64,000 bases of DNA from Promethearchaeota archaeon (GTDB lineage: Archaea; Asgardarchaeota; Lokiarchaeia; Sigyniarchaeales; SOKP01), in NCBI GenBank assembly GCA_019057795.1, contig JAHLWS010000011.1:1-64000 (forward strand). The letters are read 5' to 3'. This document shows, in pieces, positions 37,226 to 45,361 of this stretch. The translations under genes were made by a program, and so were the position numbers. How positions within the stretch are numbered: position 1 is the first letter of the stretch; the number at the start of each line of letters is the position of its first letter. The notes under the pieces are model-generated. The model ran no database searches. It saw only the letters and a program-made list of their open reading frames with translations, and was not told the origin of the DNA.

Positions 37226-38041
37226 TTATTTTAATAATTCAATCTTTAACATTTTCAAAACGTCATCTAAAATTTCTTCAGTTTTTTCCACAATTATATT
37301 AAGTTCAATATTTTTTGTTTTGGAAAATAAAACAATTATGTAAATATAATCTCTTTTCGAGACACAAATCCACCGATACTCTGAAGAGATTAATATACAA
37401 TTTACATCTCCTCCTTGATATTCATATGATAATTTTTTAGCAAAATTTATTAACATTCCACTCATCGAAATTTGTTTTCTAGATGAATATTCTTCTGGAA
37501 CTTTAGCAAAAAGAATTTTTTCTTGGTTTTCGTCAAATAGAATTACTCCTTCGGATTGCACCTTATAGCCAAACTCTTCTAATAAACCTTCAATAAGCGG
37601 TTGTTCCATGAACTGTAATATGTAATTGTTAAAATCTGAGAAGACGGTTATATTTCCATTACGAATAGGGATGTGATCTTGATATACTTCTAAAAATTTA
37701 TTTGATATTTTGTTTAGAATGTAAACAATTACTTGATTTGGTAGATCGTCATAGCATTGTATACAAAAAGTTATATTCTCGAAGTTATTATAAAATAATT
37801 TATGACCACTCATTATTAAGGATTTAACTACCGTACCTGGAATTAATTTCTCACCAAACTTCTTAATAGCTGTGAAAAATCCAGACACTATATTTTCATC
37901 CAAATTTTCAGGTTTTATGCCACAACTTGTCAAACAAACCCCTGCGTTATCATAAATATAAATTGATTCAACATAATTTTCTATTGCTTTTTTTTCTTCT
38001 AACAACTCACCCTTATCCGCACTCATACTTCTATCACCCAT
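37226..38041 (-). CDS. Two-domain longin/roadblock-like protein, candidate GTPase regulator
   Basis: The 271 residues seem to be two alpha/beta domains of similar kind. The first (about 20-135) starts YVESIYIYDNAGVCLTSC, the second (about 160-271) starts VQSEGVILFDENQEKI and includes a basic-aromatic strand pair ICVSKRDYIYIIVLF. This pattern fits roadblock/longin proteins that bind small GTPases as GAP, GEF or scaffold; the fold assignment is inferred. It directly precedes the Ras-like gene. An ATG at 38026 with GGTGAT upstream is an alternative start. A C-terminal half-copy lies downstream. Confidence 0.6.
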   Translation of the reverse strand: MGDRSMSADKGELLEEKKAIENYVESIYIYDNAGVCLTSCGIKPENLDENIVSGFFTAIKKFGEKLIPGTVVKSLIMSGHKLFYNNFENITFCIQCYDDLPNQVIVYILNKISNKFLEVYQDHIPIRNGNITVFSDFNNYILQFMEQPLIEGLLEEFGYKVQSEGVILFDENQEKILFAKVPEEYSSRKQISMSGMLINFAKKLSYEYQGGDVNCILISSEYRWICVSKRDYIYIIVLFSKTKNIELNIIVEKTEEILDDVLKMLKIELLK

Positions 38042-38054
38042 TTCTCTTTAAATT

Positions 38055-38282
38055 TTAAGAGTTATCTATTTTATTTTTTTTAAAACCATCAATATGAGAT
38101 TTTAATTTAGAATTTTCAGCTTGGCATTGGTTTAATTGTTCTTGTAATTTTTGGTTTTCTATAACAGTTTTATTCGCGTTTAGCAAGGTTTGATATAATT
38201 GATTCTTAGCCTTCTTTAAATCCTTTTCCAAAGTCTTTACATACTGATCCTTATCAGATACATATGGCCATTCCTCTGTCAT
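38055..38282 (-). CDS. Small coiled-coil protein
   Basis: About 75 residues from the ATG at 38282, which has GGGAA seven bases upstream. Almost the whole sequence from DQYVKTLEKDLKKAK to NSKLKSHIDGF is a heptad-patterned helix with many Lys, Glu and Gln, so a dimeric or trimeric coiled coil is expected. It ends 13 bases before the longin-like gene in the same operon. Coiled coils often serve as effectors or scaffolds for small GTPases; that link is positional only. Confidence 0.65.
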   Translation of the reverse strand: MTEEWPYVSDKDQYVKTLEKDLKKAKNQLYQTLLNANKTVIENQKLQEQLNQCQAENSKLKSHIDGFKKNKIDNS

Positions 38283-38367
38283 TGAATTTCCCTTCTGAAT
38301 TTTCATATTCTTTTTTTACTTTTCTGTGATCTTACTATTAATACATAATTATTTCAATATATAATAT

Positions 38368-39054
38368 TTATTTTTGAGATGCTTTTTCTGCTTTAGGTGG
38401 TCGAGTGAAATAACCAATAGTACCACAATTCTTACACTTTTGAGAATTGTCATCTTGAAAGACCATAGTTTTATTGAAACAAGTAGGGCAAATGAAGAGT
38501 ACTTCTTCTATCTTTTCCTCAGGAAATTCTACAATCATATCTATATTAGGAACTATTGGTGTTGTAATACAATACATACAAAAACACCTTTTTTTAGTAG
38601 CTTCAAGAACCTCATCTAATTTTTCTATAGGTGCGTCACTCTCAACAAATATTTCAAGTTTATAGTTCTCTACAGCAGCAATTCCATCCTCAATCCCAAA
38701 TCCAGTAGTTAAATCAATATCTGCAACTATTCTGATATCAAGTTTTTTCAATTCAATTCCCGCCATTGCAGACCATTTAGCAAAAGCTGCAGAAAAGCAT
38801 CCACAAAAACCAGCCATACAATAATGAACAGGATGTACTGCAGTTCCTCCTCCTCCAAGGATTATTGTTTCATCCGTTTGTACAGTAATTTCCCCAGCTC
38901 TTTCTGTTTTCAGTTTGGTTTCGAATTGTGGTCCATATCCTACGTCTAATCTCCATCTACCTTTTACTTCTAAGGTTTTTTTACATTTGGACCGGTCTTT
39001 TCTATATTCTTCTTGTACCTTTTTGAAACCGTCTAGATCAATTCTATTAAGCAT
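38368..39054 (-). CDS. OsmC-like protein with C-terminal zinc ribbon
   Basis: The first 170 residues match the OsmC/Ohr fold, with the redox cysteines in HYCMAGFCGCFSAAFA and the partner segment KKRCFCMYCITTP. OsmC-family proteins reduce organic peroxides or act on thiols. The final 55 residues add a zinc ribbon (ICPTCFN ... CKNCG) not usual in the family. It heads the cluster that contains the GTPase, separated from the coiled-coil gene by about 85 bases, so shared transcription is likely but not certain. Two near-identical promoter-like repeats lie upstream. Confidence 0.8.
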   Translation of the reverse strand: MLNRIDLDGFKKVQEEYRKDRSKCKKTLEVKGRWRLDVGYGPQFETKLKTERAGEITVQTDETIILGGGGTAVHPVHYCMAGFCGCFSAAFAKWSAMAGIELKKLDIRIVADIDLTTGFGIEDGIAAVENYKLEIFVESDAPIEKLDEVLEATKKRCFCMYCITTPIVPNIDMIVEFPEEKIEEVLFICPTCFNKTMVFQDDNSQKCKNCGTIGYFTRPPKAEKASQK

Positions 39055-39107
39055 TAAGGATCTCCAATAAACTTATTACTAAGTTTAATATTAAATTGGT
39101 TAAACTC

Positions 39108-39212
39108 TAATATAAAGATATTTACCTTTTCGTCATTTTATACAAGAATGTCCAATTAAATAGACTAAATTTTATATTTTTAATATAAATCTATTAACCT
39201 TTTTGTCATTTT
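39108..39212 (-). promoter_or_regulatory. Duplicated promoter-like element upstream of the OsmC/GTPase cluster
   Basis: A 32-base segment at 39108-39139 recurs at 39181-39212 with 28 of 32 positions identical, period 73. Read on the minus strand each copy ends in the TATA-like TTTATATTA preceded by AAAAGGT. The nearer copy is 54 bases from the OsmC-like start. Two tandem promoters or an operator pair are possible. Confidence 0.4.
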
Positions 39213-39371
39213 CGAACAATCTAATTTACAAAAATGCAAATAATAATAATAAATATAGAAATCTCTTCAATTTTTTATCAGTTATTTGAGGAATTAAAAT
39301 TTAATTAGGAATCTACCAATTAATTAATCACAATAAAAAATTTTAAATAAAATTATATCAAAATGATAAGA

Positions 39372-39440
39372 ATGAAAAAAGTAGCTATTATTGGAGTTGG
39401 AATTACTCCTTTTAAAGCAATAGTACTTTTTTGCTATTAA
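39372..39440 (+). pseudogene. N-terminal relic of a thiolase-like gene
   Basis: The frame reads MKKVAIIGVGITPFKA and then runs into unrelated sequence and a stop at 39438. The first sixteen residues match the start of the thiolase-like gene at 42.85 kb (KKVAILGVGITPFRA). The similarity breaks at about 39419, exactly where repeat copy B begins, so this is a junction of a rearrangement. Confidence 0.75.
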
Positions 39441-39479
39441 AAAAGACATTCTTATTAAGTTTAAATAAAAAAAGAAATC
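39425..39479. repeat. Direct repeat, copy B (55 bases)
   Basis: Matches 35551-35605 with five mismatches in 55 bases, in the same orientation. It abuts the truncated thiolase start on its left. Confidence 0.7.
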
Positions 39480-39505
39480 GAAATATATTTCATCAATTTT
39501 ATTAT

Positions 39506-39775
39506 TTAAGTGAATTTCTGATGTAACCCTTTTATAAAATCATCTATTTCCTTTAAGTTTTTAATGCTGTTATCGTAAGCCACCTTCCCGCATTCATCTT
39601 CTAAGTCAAAATAGGACTTAATACGCCCTTTTTCCATAATAGTTAACATTGATTTTAGGAAGATTGAGAATTTTGGTTGATATTTACTAATTTCTTTTGC
39701 AAATGCAACGGATTCTGAGTCTATTTTATCGAGTGGAAAAATTCTAGTAGGGAAATTAATAGCCCCTATATCTTC
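39506..39775 (-). pseudogene. C-terminal relic of an enoyl-CoA hydratase
   Basis: A 90-codon minus-strand frame bounded by stops contains INFPTRIFPLDKIDSE, FAKEISKYQPKFSIFLK and a helical end KEIDDFIKGLHQKFT. This fits the last third of a crotonase: the lead into the C-terminal helices, the P-x-S-x-x-x-K segment and the trimerisation helices. The catalytic two thirds are missing and no start is evident. It is not a copy of any intact crotonase in the window. Confidence 0.65.
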
Positions 39776-39828
39776 TTAGAAGAATTAATTAATTTTATTT
39801 CAAATATTAAAATTTAAAAGTGAATATA

Positions 39829-40101
39829 ATGAGTTATCTTAAAAATGGATATGATATAATTGACGATGTTATTTTAAAAGAGAAGAAACAAAAAAGAGAA
39901 GTTAAAAATTTAATTGATCATATGATTTCTGCAATAGAAACTGATACAATAGATGATTATTTCTATTCTGATTATCAAAAATTAAATAAATTAATTGTAA
40001 AAGTGAAATGGAAAGAGAGAGATAAGGAATATAAAGAAAAATATATAAGAATTAGGGAATTTCATAAAAAACATCAGGGAGATGGAGCTATTCTTATCTA
40101 A
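39829..40101 (+). CDS. Small hypothetical protein
   Basis: About 90 residues from the ATG at 39829; a GTG at 39820 would add three. The protein is very rich in Lys, Glu, Asp and Tyr, probably helical, without cysteines or membrane segments (ILKEKKQKREVKN, KVKWKERDKEYKEKY). I do not recognise a family. It lies between gene relics and a zinc-finger-repeat gene. The coding potential is fair given its length in AT-rich DNA. Confidence 0.45.
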   Translation: MSYLKNGYDIIDDVILKEKKQKREVKNLIDHMISAIETDTIDDYFYSDYQKLNKLIVKVKWKERDKEYKEKYIRIREFHKKHQGDGAILI

Positions 40102-40529
40102 ATTAAGGTTTATTCCAATTATTATTTATTAAAGATATTTAATTACCCCTTTAAAGTGTTAAATTTTCCACATTAATTGGTATATAGAAAAGGGTTAAAT
40201 ATAGGTAAAAGTTAAAAGAAATATAGTGTGAAAAATATAGTTTTATGTCAAATTTTCATTAATCTTATGTATATGAAGAAGAGAATCAAGAGTAAAGGAT
40301 TTACATTAAATATTCAATTTAATAGATGAAACTCTTAAATGTGGTGTAAGAGATAAGTTATTATAATGGATTTTTAATATTATAGAAAAAGTAATTGCTA
40401 GTAGGAAATTAAAAATTTTATTTAAAAAACAATAAAAACATAAAAATATTTGTGATGGATGGGTATATACACCTGAAATTATTTAAAAAAATCTTTTTCT
40501 TTTAAATAGAATCGTCAAGAATAAAGTGT
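40102..40529. other. Intergenic stretch without recognised genes
   Basis: Both strands are broken by frequent stops and I recognise no relic. The only structure is a TATA-like element at 40501-40508, listed separately. Confidence 0.4.
40501..40508 (+). promoter_or_regulatory. Candidate TATA box, probably leaderless transcript
   Basis: TTTAAATA begins 29 bases before the ATG at 40530, the same element and spacing as at 26446. Confidence 0.4.
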
Positions 40530-42737
40530 ATGATCGAAGACGATATCAATTCAAACCAATGCAGATTTTGCAACTCGTCATTTTCAGTCGACATTCTCAA
40601 AAAAATAAAAGATGATAGGAACGATGTCTACTGCGAAAATTGTGGCGATTTAATAAAAAGAGTTCAAAACAAATATAATTTTAATCCTACCAAAATTATT
40701 GAAAAAACCTCTAATACTAATACCAATACCAATACCAATGATACGCCTACTAAACCTCAAAAAGATTTAGAAAGCAATCCTGACGCTTTGCATTACCCAA
40801 TTGGCCGTATTTTTTACGACACCGATTTTCCACTAATCTTTAAGAGCAATTTCATCATTGTATTTTCTCGCCTTATTTATTTTCATGCAATACATTTAGA
40901 GCGCAAAGGGCAAATCGAGCTTGGGAGTTTGGAAATACCTGAAAATACCATTAACAACATCTTTATGTCTATAAGGCACATTCAGAATAAGCGAATTAAG
41001 TCTAGTTTCCTAAATAACCTCCATGAGATTTCTAAGGAGGAATTTGAACGCAATCTAAAACAATTACAGGCTAAAATTCAATCGAATCGCGAGTATCGGG
41101 AAGATTTCATCGTTTACTCGCGGTGGTTAATTAAGAGAGTGCTTATGATTGTCTCAGAAAAGAAACCTAATGATCAACTTACCAAATTTGAACGAACTAT
41201 TCTTACCGATATAAAAAAGCTTAACCTTGATAACTTTAAAGTAATTTCAAAACCTAAAAAAACTACTTATGAAAAATATGTTGAACTTGGCAAAACTCGA
41301 GAAGATCTAGAATTTGACATGACTCGAGAAGAATTTAAAAAATTATTGCAAAATAGAGATTCTATAAGACCTAGTCACCTAAAATATAGGTGGAGATGTA
41401 CTAGATTTGGTCACACATGGGATTGTACATATCATAACATTAAGGTAGGAACAAGATGTCCTCAGTGTCCTCAAAGAAATTCAATCACATATGAAGATTA
41501 TTTAACTCTAATAGAAATGAGAGAAGATATATATATTGGTATGACTCGCGTAGAATTTTATAATGCAGTAGTTAATCGCGGAAATATCAACCCAAGTGAA
41601 ATAAAACTAAAATGGAAATGCTCTAAAAAAAATCATACATGGCAAGCTAGTTACCGCGACATTCGAAACGGTTATGGATGTACTCGTTGTCCTAAAGGCT
41701 CTAAAGTGATTACTTATAAAAAATGTATCGAATTAGGTAATACTCGAGATGAATTATATTTGGATATGACCAAAGAAGAATTTAATAATGCTATCGAGGA
41801 AAGGGGCTCACTTAGACCAAGTTCAGTTAAATTAAGATGGAAATGCGTTAAATTTAGTCATACATGGAATACTAGTTATCAACAGATATATATAGGTAAA
41901 GGTTGTCCACAATGTTTCTCTACATCATACGAGAAATGCATTGTATTAGCCGAATCTAGAGATGATCTGAATTTTGATATGACGCGGGAGGAATTTTCGA
42001 ACGCTATCAATGAACGAGGATCAAAAACTCCAAATGCTGTCCAACTAAGATGGCGTTGTCTGATTAATTTTTCTCATAATTGGCCTGCAAGTTATAATCA
42101 CATAAGTAAGGGAAGTGGATGTCCGTTCTGCGGGGAAAAAGTTAAAATAATAGGTGAACAAATTCATTACATCTTAGAATATTTAAGCATTAAATATTTA
42201 AAAATAAAAGGTTGCCAAGCAAAACATGAAGTAGAAGTTACCCCTAAACGTAAATATAGAATCGATTTAATGATTGAAAGAAATAATAAGTTTATTGATA
42301 ATATAGAAAGAAACCAATGTATTGTAGAAATTCCCGAGTATATAAAGAAAGTTGCAATTGACTTTACTTTTTCTTTAGACTCTGACAAAATTCTTAAAAA
42401 ATGTTCTAAAAAATATCAAAATTCTGAGCGATTTTTATTGATAATCTTAATTCGAGAACAGAAGGATAATAATGCGAAGGAATTCCAGCAGCAAATAATT
42501 AATTCCAATAACATTCGAAATAAAGATAATATCAAAATTATAAATTATAAGGATTTCTTAAGGTTTATGGATTTAACTCCTGGAATGGATAAATGGAGGG
42601 CATTGACAAAAACAGAAAAAAAAATACTCTCGAAGTTTATCTGGGTTAGAGATCTAGCAATGAGTTCAATTGAATTTGATTTTGTTTTTGATGAATTAAT
42701 AGAAGCCGGCAAACACTACAGAAATTTATTAAAATGA
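40530..42737 (+). CDS. Protein with four zinc-finger repeats and nuclease-like C-terminus
   Basis: The 735 residues begin with a zinc ribbon (CRFCN ... CENCG, about 11-39) and an Asn-Thr repeat linker near 61-70. From about 246 to 536 come four units of some 70 residues, each TYEKxxxLxxxRxDLxxDMTxEEF ending in a treble-clef-like pattern WxC-x5-7-HxW-x13-CPxC. The end (about 541-650) has GEQIHYILEYL, YRIDLMI and IVEIPEYIKK, reminiscent of Vsr/DUF559-type PD-(D/E)XK nucleases. A DNA-binding nuclease, perhaps mobile or defensive, is the best guess. It is single and leaderless-looking. Confidence 0.6.
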   Translation: MIEDDINSNQCRFCNSSFSVDILKKIKDDRNDVYCENCGDLIKRVQNKYNFNPTKIIEKTSNTNTNTNTNDTPTKPQKDLESNPDALHYPIGRIFYDTDFPLIFKSNFIIVFSRLIYFHAIHLERKGQIELGSLEIPENTINNIFMSIRHIQNKRIKSSFLNNLHEISKEEFERNLKQLQAKIQSNREYREDFIVYSRWLIKRVLMIVSEKKPNDQLTKFERTILTDIKKLNLDNFKVISKPKKTTYEKYVELGKTREDLEFDMTREEFKKLLQNRDSIRPSHLKYRWRCTRFGHTWDCTYHNIKVGTRCPQCPQRNSITYEDYLTLIEMREDIYIGMTRVEFYNAVVNRGNINPSEIKLKWKCSKKNHTWQASYRDIRNGYGCTRCPKGSKVITYKKCIELGNTRDELYLDMTKEEFNNAIEERGSLRPSSVKLRWKCVKFSHTWNTSYQQIYIGKGCPQCFSTSYEKCIVLAESRDDLNFDMTREEFSNAINERGSKTPNAVQLRWRCLINFSHNWPASYNHISKGSGCPFCGEKVKIIGEQIHYILEYLSIKYLKIKGCQAKHEVEVTPKRKYRIDLMIERNNKFIDNIERNQCIVEIPEYIKKVAIDFTFSLDSDKILKKCSKKYQNSERFLLIILIREQKDNNAKEFQQQIINSNNIRNKDNIKIINYKDFLRFMDLTPGMDKWRALTKTEKKILSKFIWVRDLAMSSIEFDFVFDELIEAGKHYRNLLK

Positions 42738-42849
42738 AGCCTAAACCTCCTTTTTGTAAAAATTATTAAATAATATAACTTATCTAATAGCAATTATAAA
42801 TAGCAAATTACGATTAAGAAAAAATTTTAAAAAATATTGGTGAAAAAAA

Positions 42850-44139
42850 ATTAAGAAAAAAGTAGCAATACTAGGTGTTGGTATAACTCCTTTTCGAGCG
42901 CGTTATTTGGATAAAACCTATTTCGAGCTTGCTTATGACGCGACTAAGCTCGCTTTGGAAGACGCAAACAAAAATGGGGCTGAAATAACTCATAAGGATT
43001 TAGAGTCTACTGTTTACGGTATTTACAACGAATTATTCGAACGACAATTCATGCCGGACATTTTTATAAACTCGTATATAGGAATGAACAACAAACCAGG
43101 AACTCGAATCGCTTCGGGGGGCGCTACGGGAGGATATACCGTGAGAATGGCCTACGCGGAAGTTGCTTCAGGTCTATCAGATCTATGCCTTTGCCTTGGC
43201 GTAGAGAAATGCAACGATTGCTATGACGAAAAAACGGGTACGACAACACCAGAGGTTTTGAATGCCATCGCTTATTCTGCTGATATGACTTATGAGTATC
43301 CAATGGGCATGATGGCAGCATCTTCATATGTTAGCATGGTAAATGCACACTTTGAAGAATTCGGTAATCCAACTGAAGATCAAATGGCATATGTTAGCAT
43401 GAAAAATCACGGAAATGCTATGTTAAACCCAATAGCACAATCCCCTATGAAGATATCTCTTGATGATGTCCTCTTCTCCAGAATAATATGTCATCCCTTT
43501 AAATTGTTAGATTGTTGTCTTTATTCAGAAGCTTCGGCAGCTTTAATATTAGCAAGCGAAGAAAAAGTAAAAGAACTTAAAATTGAGAAGCCAATTTGGA
43601 TAACTGGCGTAGGTGCTGCGAATACAGATTGTTTTATCGGTAACCGGGAAGAAATAGGACGGTTATATTCTAATATTTACGCAGCAAAGGCAGCTTATAA
43701 AATGGCGGGATTGGATTATAATAAGATCAAAGAGCAAATAGATTTGGCTGAGCTTCACGATGCCTTCTCTGGACATTACTTGTCATAAAGACAATTTGCC
43801 AGTCAAGAAGTCATTAGCTATGAAGAACTCGGTTTTGTATCTTTTGGAGAAGGAGGTCCATGGATTGAAAAATCATTTGAAAAACCTGGAGAAGGACCTT
43901 GGTTAGATGGAGAACTCCCGTGTTGTCCTTCAGGTGGATTGATAGGTTGTGGACATGCTGTTGGTGCTACGGGAATTATGAGCACTGGAGAGGCTACTCT
44001 TCAATTAAGAGGGGAAGCAGGTAAACATCAAGTAACTATTGAAAAAGGACGAGCTATATCTCATTCTATTGGAGGTCCTGGTGCCGCCTATGCTGCGGTA
44101 ATAGTAATGACAAACGAGGAGGGGTTGAAAAAACCATGA
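42850..44139 (+). pseudogene. Thiolase-like (SCP-x/lipid-transfer type) gene with lost start and in-frame stop
   Basis: The frame runs from KKKVAILGVGITPF to the end SIGGPGAAYAAVIVM but has ATT at 42850 where the start should be (GGTGA seven bases upstream) and a TAA at 43786-43788 inside DAFSG...QEVISYEELGF. The stop lies in what looks like 30 extra bases, so the frame is the same on both sides. RIASGGATGGYT replaces the nucleophilic cysteine region by alanine; GCGHAVGATG keeps the histidine. The DUF35 gene overlaps its end by 4 bases. It may be dead, or use unusual expression. Confidence 0.7.
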
Positions 44140-44636
44140 GCGAAGAATTTCGATCACATGAAATTAGGGATAAAATTCTAATAGAATATAAGTATACTAT
44201 GGGCGGGCAATCAAAATTCTTCATAGAATTAATGAATAATAAGAAGATATTAGGAACCAAATGCAAGAAGTGTGGTAAAGTATGGATGCCTCCAAGAATT
44301 AACTGCTCAGAGTGCTATGAAGATACCGATTGGATTGAGCTCCTCCATGCTGGTACGATTCAAATCAGCACGATAGTGTGGTATGGGGCCGCTGAATTTA
44401 TTCAAAATGTCCCCTATGGTTGTGCATTTATTAAATTAGATGAAGCAGATACATCATTGTTTCAAGGTGTATTTTCAGAAAATTTAGTCCCTTCAAAAAT
44501 TAAAAAAGGTCAAAGGGTTAAAGCAGTGTTTAAAAAGAGGGAGGACCGAGAAGGGAGAATGACAGATTTTTTCTTTGTTCCCGAAGATGAGTGGGAAAGA
44601 TGGATTAATAAACCAGAATTTGAAGGTGGTGAGTAA
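44136..44636 (+). CDS. DUF35 OB-fold protein with zinc ribbon, thiolase partner
   Basis: The 166-residue protein has the family layout: an N-terminal helix region, a zinc ribbon CKKCGKVWMPPRINCSEC near 45-65 and an OB fold ending in GQRVKAVFKKRED. DUF35 proteins form complexes with thiolases or with Ltp-type aldolases, where they help pass acyl-CoA intermediates. Its ATGA overlap with the thiolase-like gene and the SCP2 gene 2 bases downstream make a thiolase-DUF35-SCP2 cassette. It seems intact although the thiolase partner is interrupted. Confidence 0.85.
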   Translation: MSEEFRSHEIRDKILIEYKYTMGGQSKFFIELMNNKKILGTKCKKCGKVWMPPRINCSECYEDTDWIELLHAGTIQISTIVWYGAAEFIQNVPYGCAFIKLDEADTSLFQGVFSENLVPSKIKKGQRVKAVFKKREDREGRMTDFFFVPEDEWERWINKPEFEGGE

Positions 44637-44638
44637 AA

Positions 44639-45010
44639 TTGGGTATTGCAAGTGAAAGTTTAAGTAAAATTGTTGAAAATATGAGCGGGAACGCAAAAGT
44701 TGAGGCTGTTTTTGTTACTAATATTAGTGGCAAAGAAGTTGATTGGGATATGATTTTCCAATTTAACTTGGATAACGAGGATTCTTTTTATCTTAAGGTA
44801 AAAGGAAGAAAGGCTGAACTGATTAATGGAACCGCTTCAGATCCTAACATAATTATGACGGGAGATAATAACGCAATTGTAAAAATCTGCAATGGTAAGG
44901 GAGATTTCACTCATGCGATTAGTAGAGAACAAATAAAAGTTACAAAAGGAAAAATTATTGACGTAATACGCCTAACTCGAGCAATAACCCTTGTTTTGAA
45001 AACTAAATAA
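44639..45010 (+). CDS. SCP2-like sterol/acyl carrier protein
   Basis: The 123 residues from a TTG start fit the SCP2 fold: helical start (LSKIVENMSGN), the strand pair DWDMIFQFNLDNEDSFYLKVKG, then PNIIMTGDNNAIVKICNGKGDFTHAI and a hydrophobic closing strand. SCP2 domains bind acyl chains or acyl-CoAs. It ends the thiolase-DUF35-SCP2 cassette, two bases after DUF35. Its last 40 codons recur as a degraded copy at 48.47-48.58 kb beyond the ABC operon. An 11-T tract follows the stop. Confidence 0.8.
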   Translation: MGIASESLSKIVENMSGNAKVEAVFVTNISGKEVDWDMIFQFNLDNEDSFYLKVKGRKAELINGTASDPNIIMTGDNNAIVKICNGKGDFTHAISREQIKVTKGKIIDVIRLTRAITLVLKTK

Positions 45011-45021
45011 TTTTTTTTTTT
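45011..45021 (+). terminator. T-tract terminator after the SCP2 gene
   Basis: A run of eleven T follows the stop codon almost directly, as in archaeal transcript ends. The run is shared with the relic copy at 48.58 kb. Confidence 0.45.
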
Positions 45022-45361
45022 ATTAATTTAAAAATAGTCTTAAAGAAGGAGTATTCATTATATTTTTAGGTTCAAGCGATGATTTCTAAGACAGATTTAA
45101 CTTTAGTAAAAATTTAAAAGTGCTTTTGAGGTTTTTAGATATTTACGAAAAATAGTGGAACAATTTATGAATTAATGTTTTATTACATTTTGTTGATCAA
45201 TATTACAAAATTAATTATTAAAAATAATATATATTATTTCCATAATAATCGATATCTTTATATATTATCTGAGGAACATATTGCAATGTAATTACTTAGA
45301 ATTTATAAAAAATTGTAATCCTATAATTAATAAAAAATAAAAATAAAAAGTTGATTGTTGA
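45011..45361. other. Intergenic stretch ahead of the amino-acid ABC operon
   Basis: No gene is recognisable in this very AT-rich stretch. A TATA-like CTTTATATA at about 45257-45265 lies roughly 100 bases before the substrate-binding-protein start and is a candidate operon promoter. A tRNA-like GGTTCAA at 45069 has no matching acceptor stem. Confidence 0.35.

Noticed and set aside
40711..40740. AATACC-type hexamer repeat as a CRISPR or satellite
   Set aside because: Only about four units, in frame inside a coding region, and encoding an Asn-Thr linker.
42907..43788. Treating the thiolase 5' part from TTG 42907 as a complete gene
   Set aside because: The thiolase N-terminal strand (KKVAILGVGITPF) lies upstream in the same frame, and the C-terminal catalytic half follows the TAA in the same frame.
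43739..43830. Recoding of the TAA in the thiolase gene as an amino acid
   Set aside because: Selenocysteine and pyrrolysine use TGA and TAG, not TAA; other genes in the window end normally at TAA.
45060..45100. tRNA T-arm-like GGTTCAAGC
   Set aside because: No matching acceptor, D or anticodon arms nearby.
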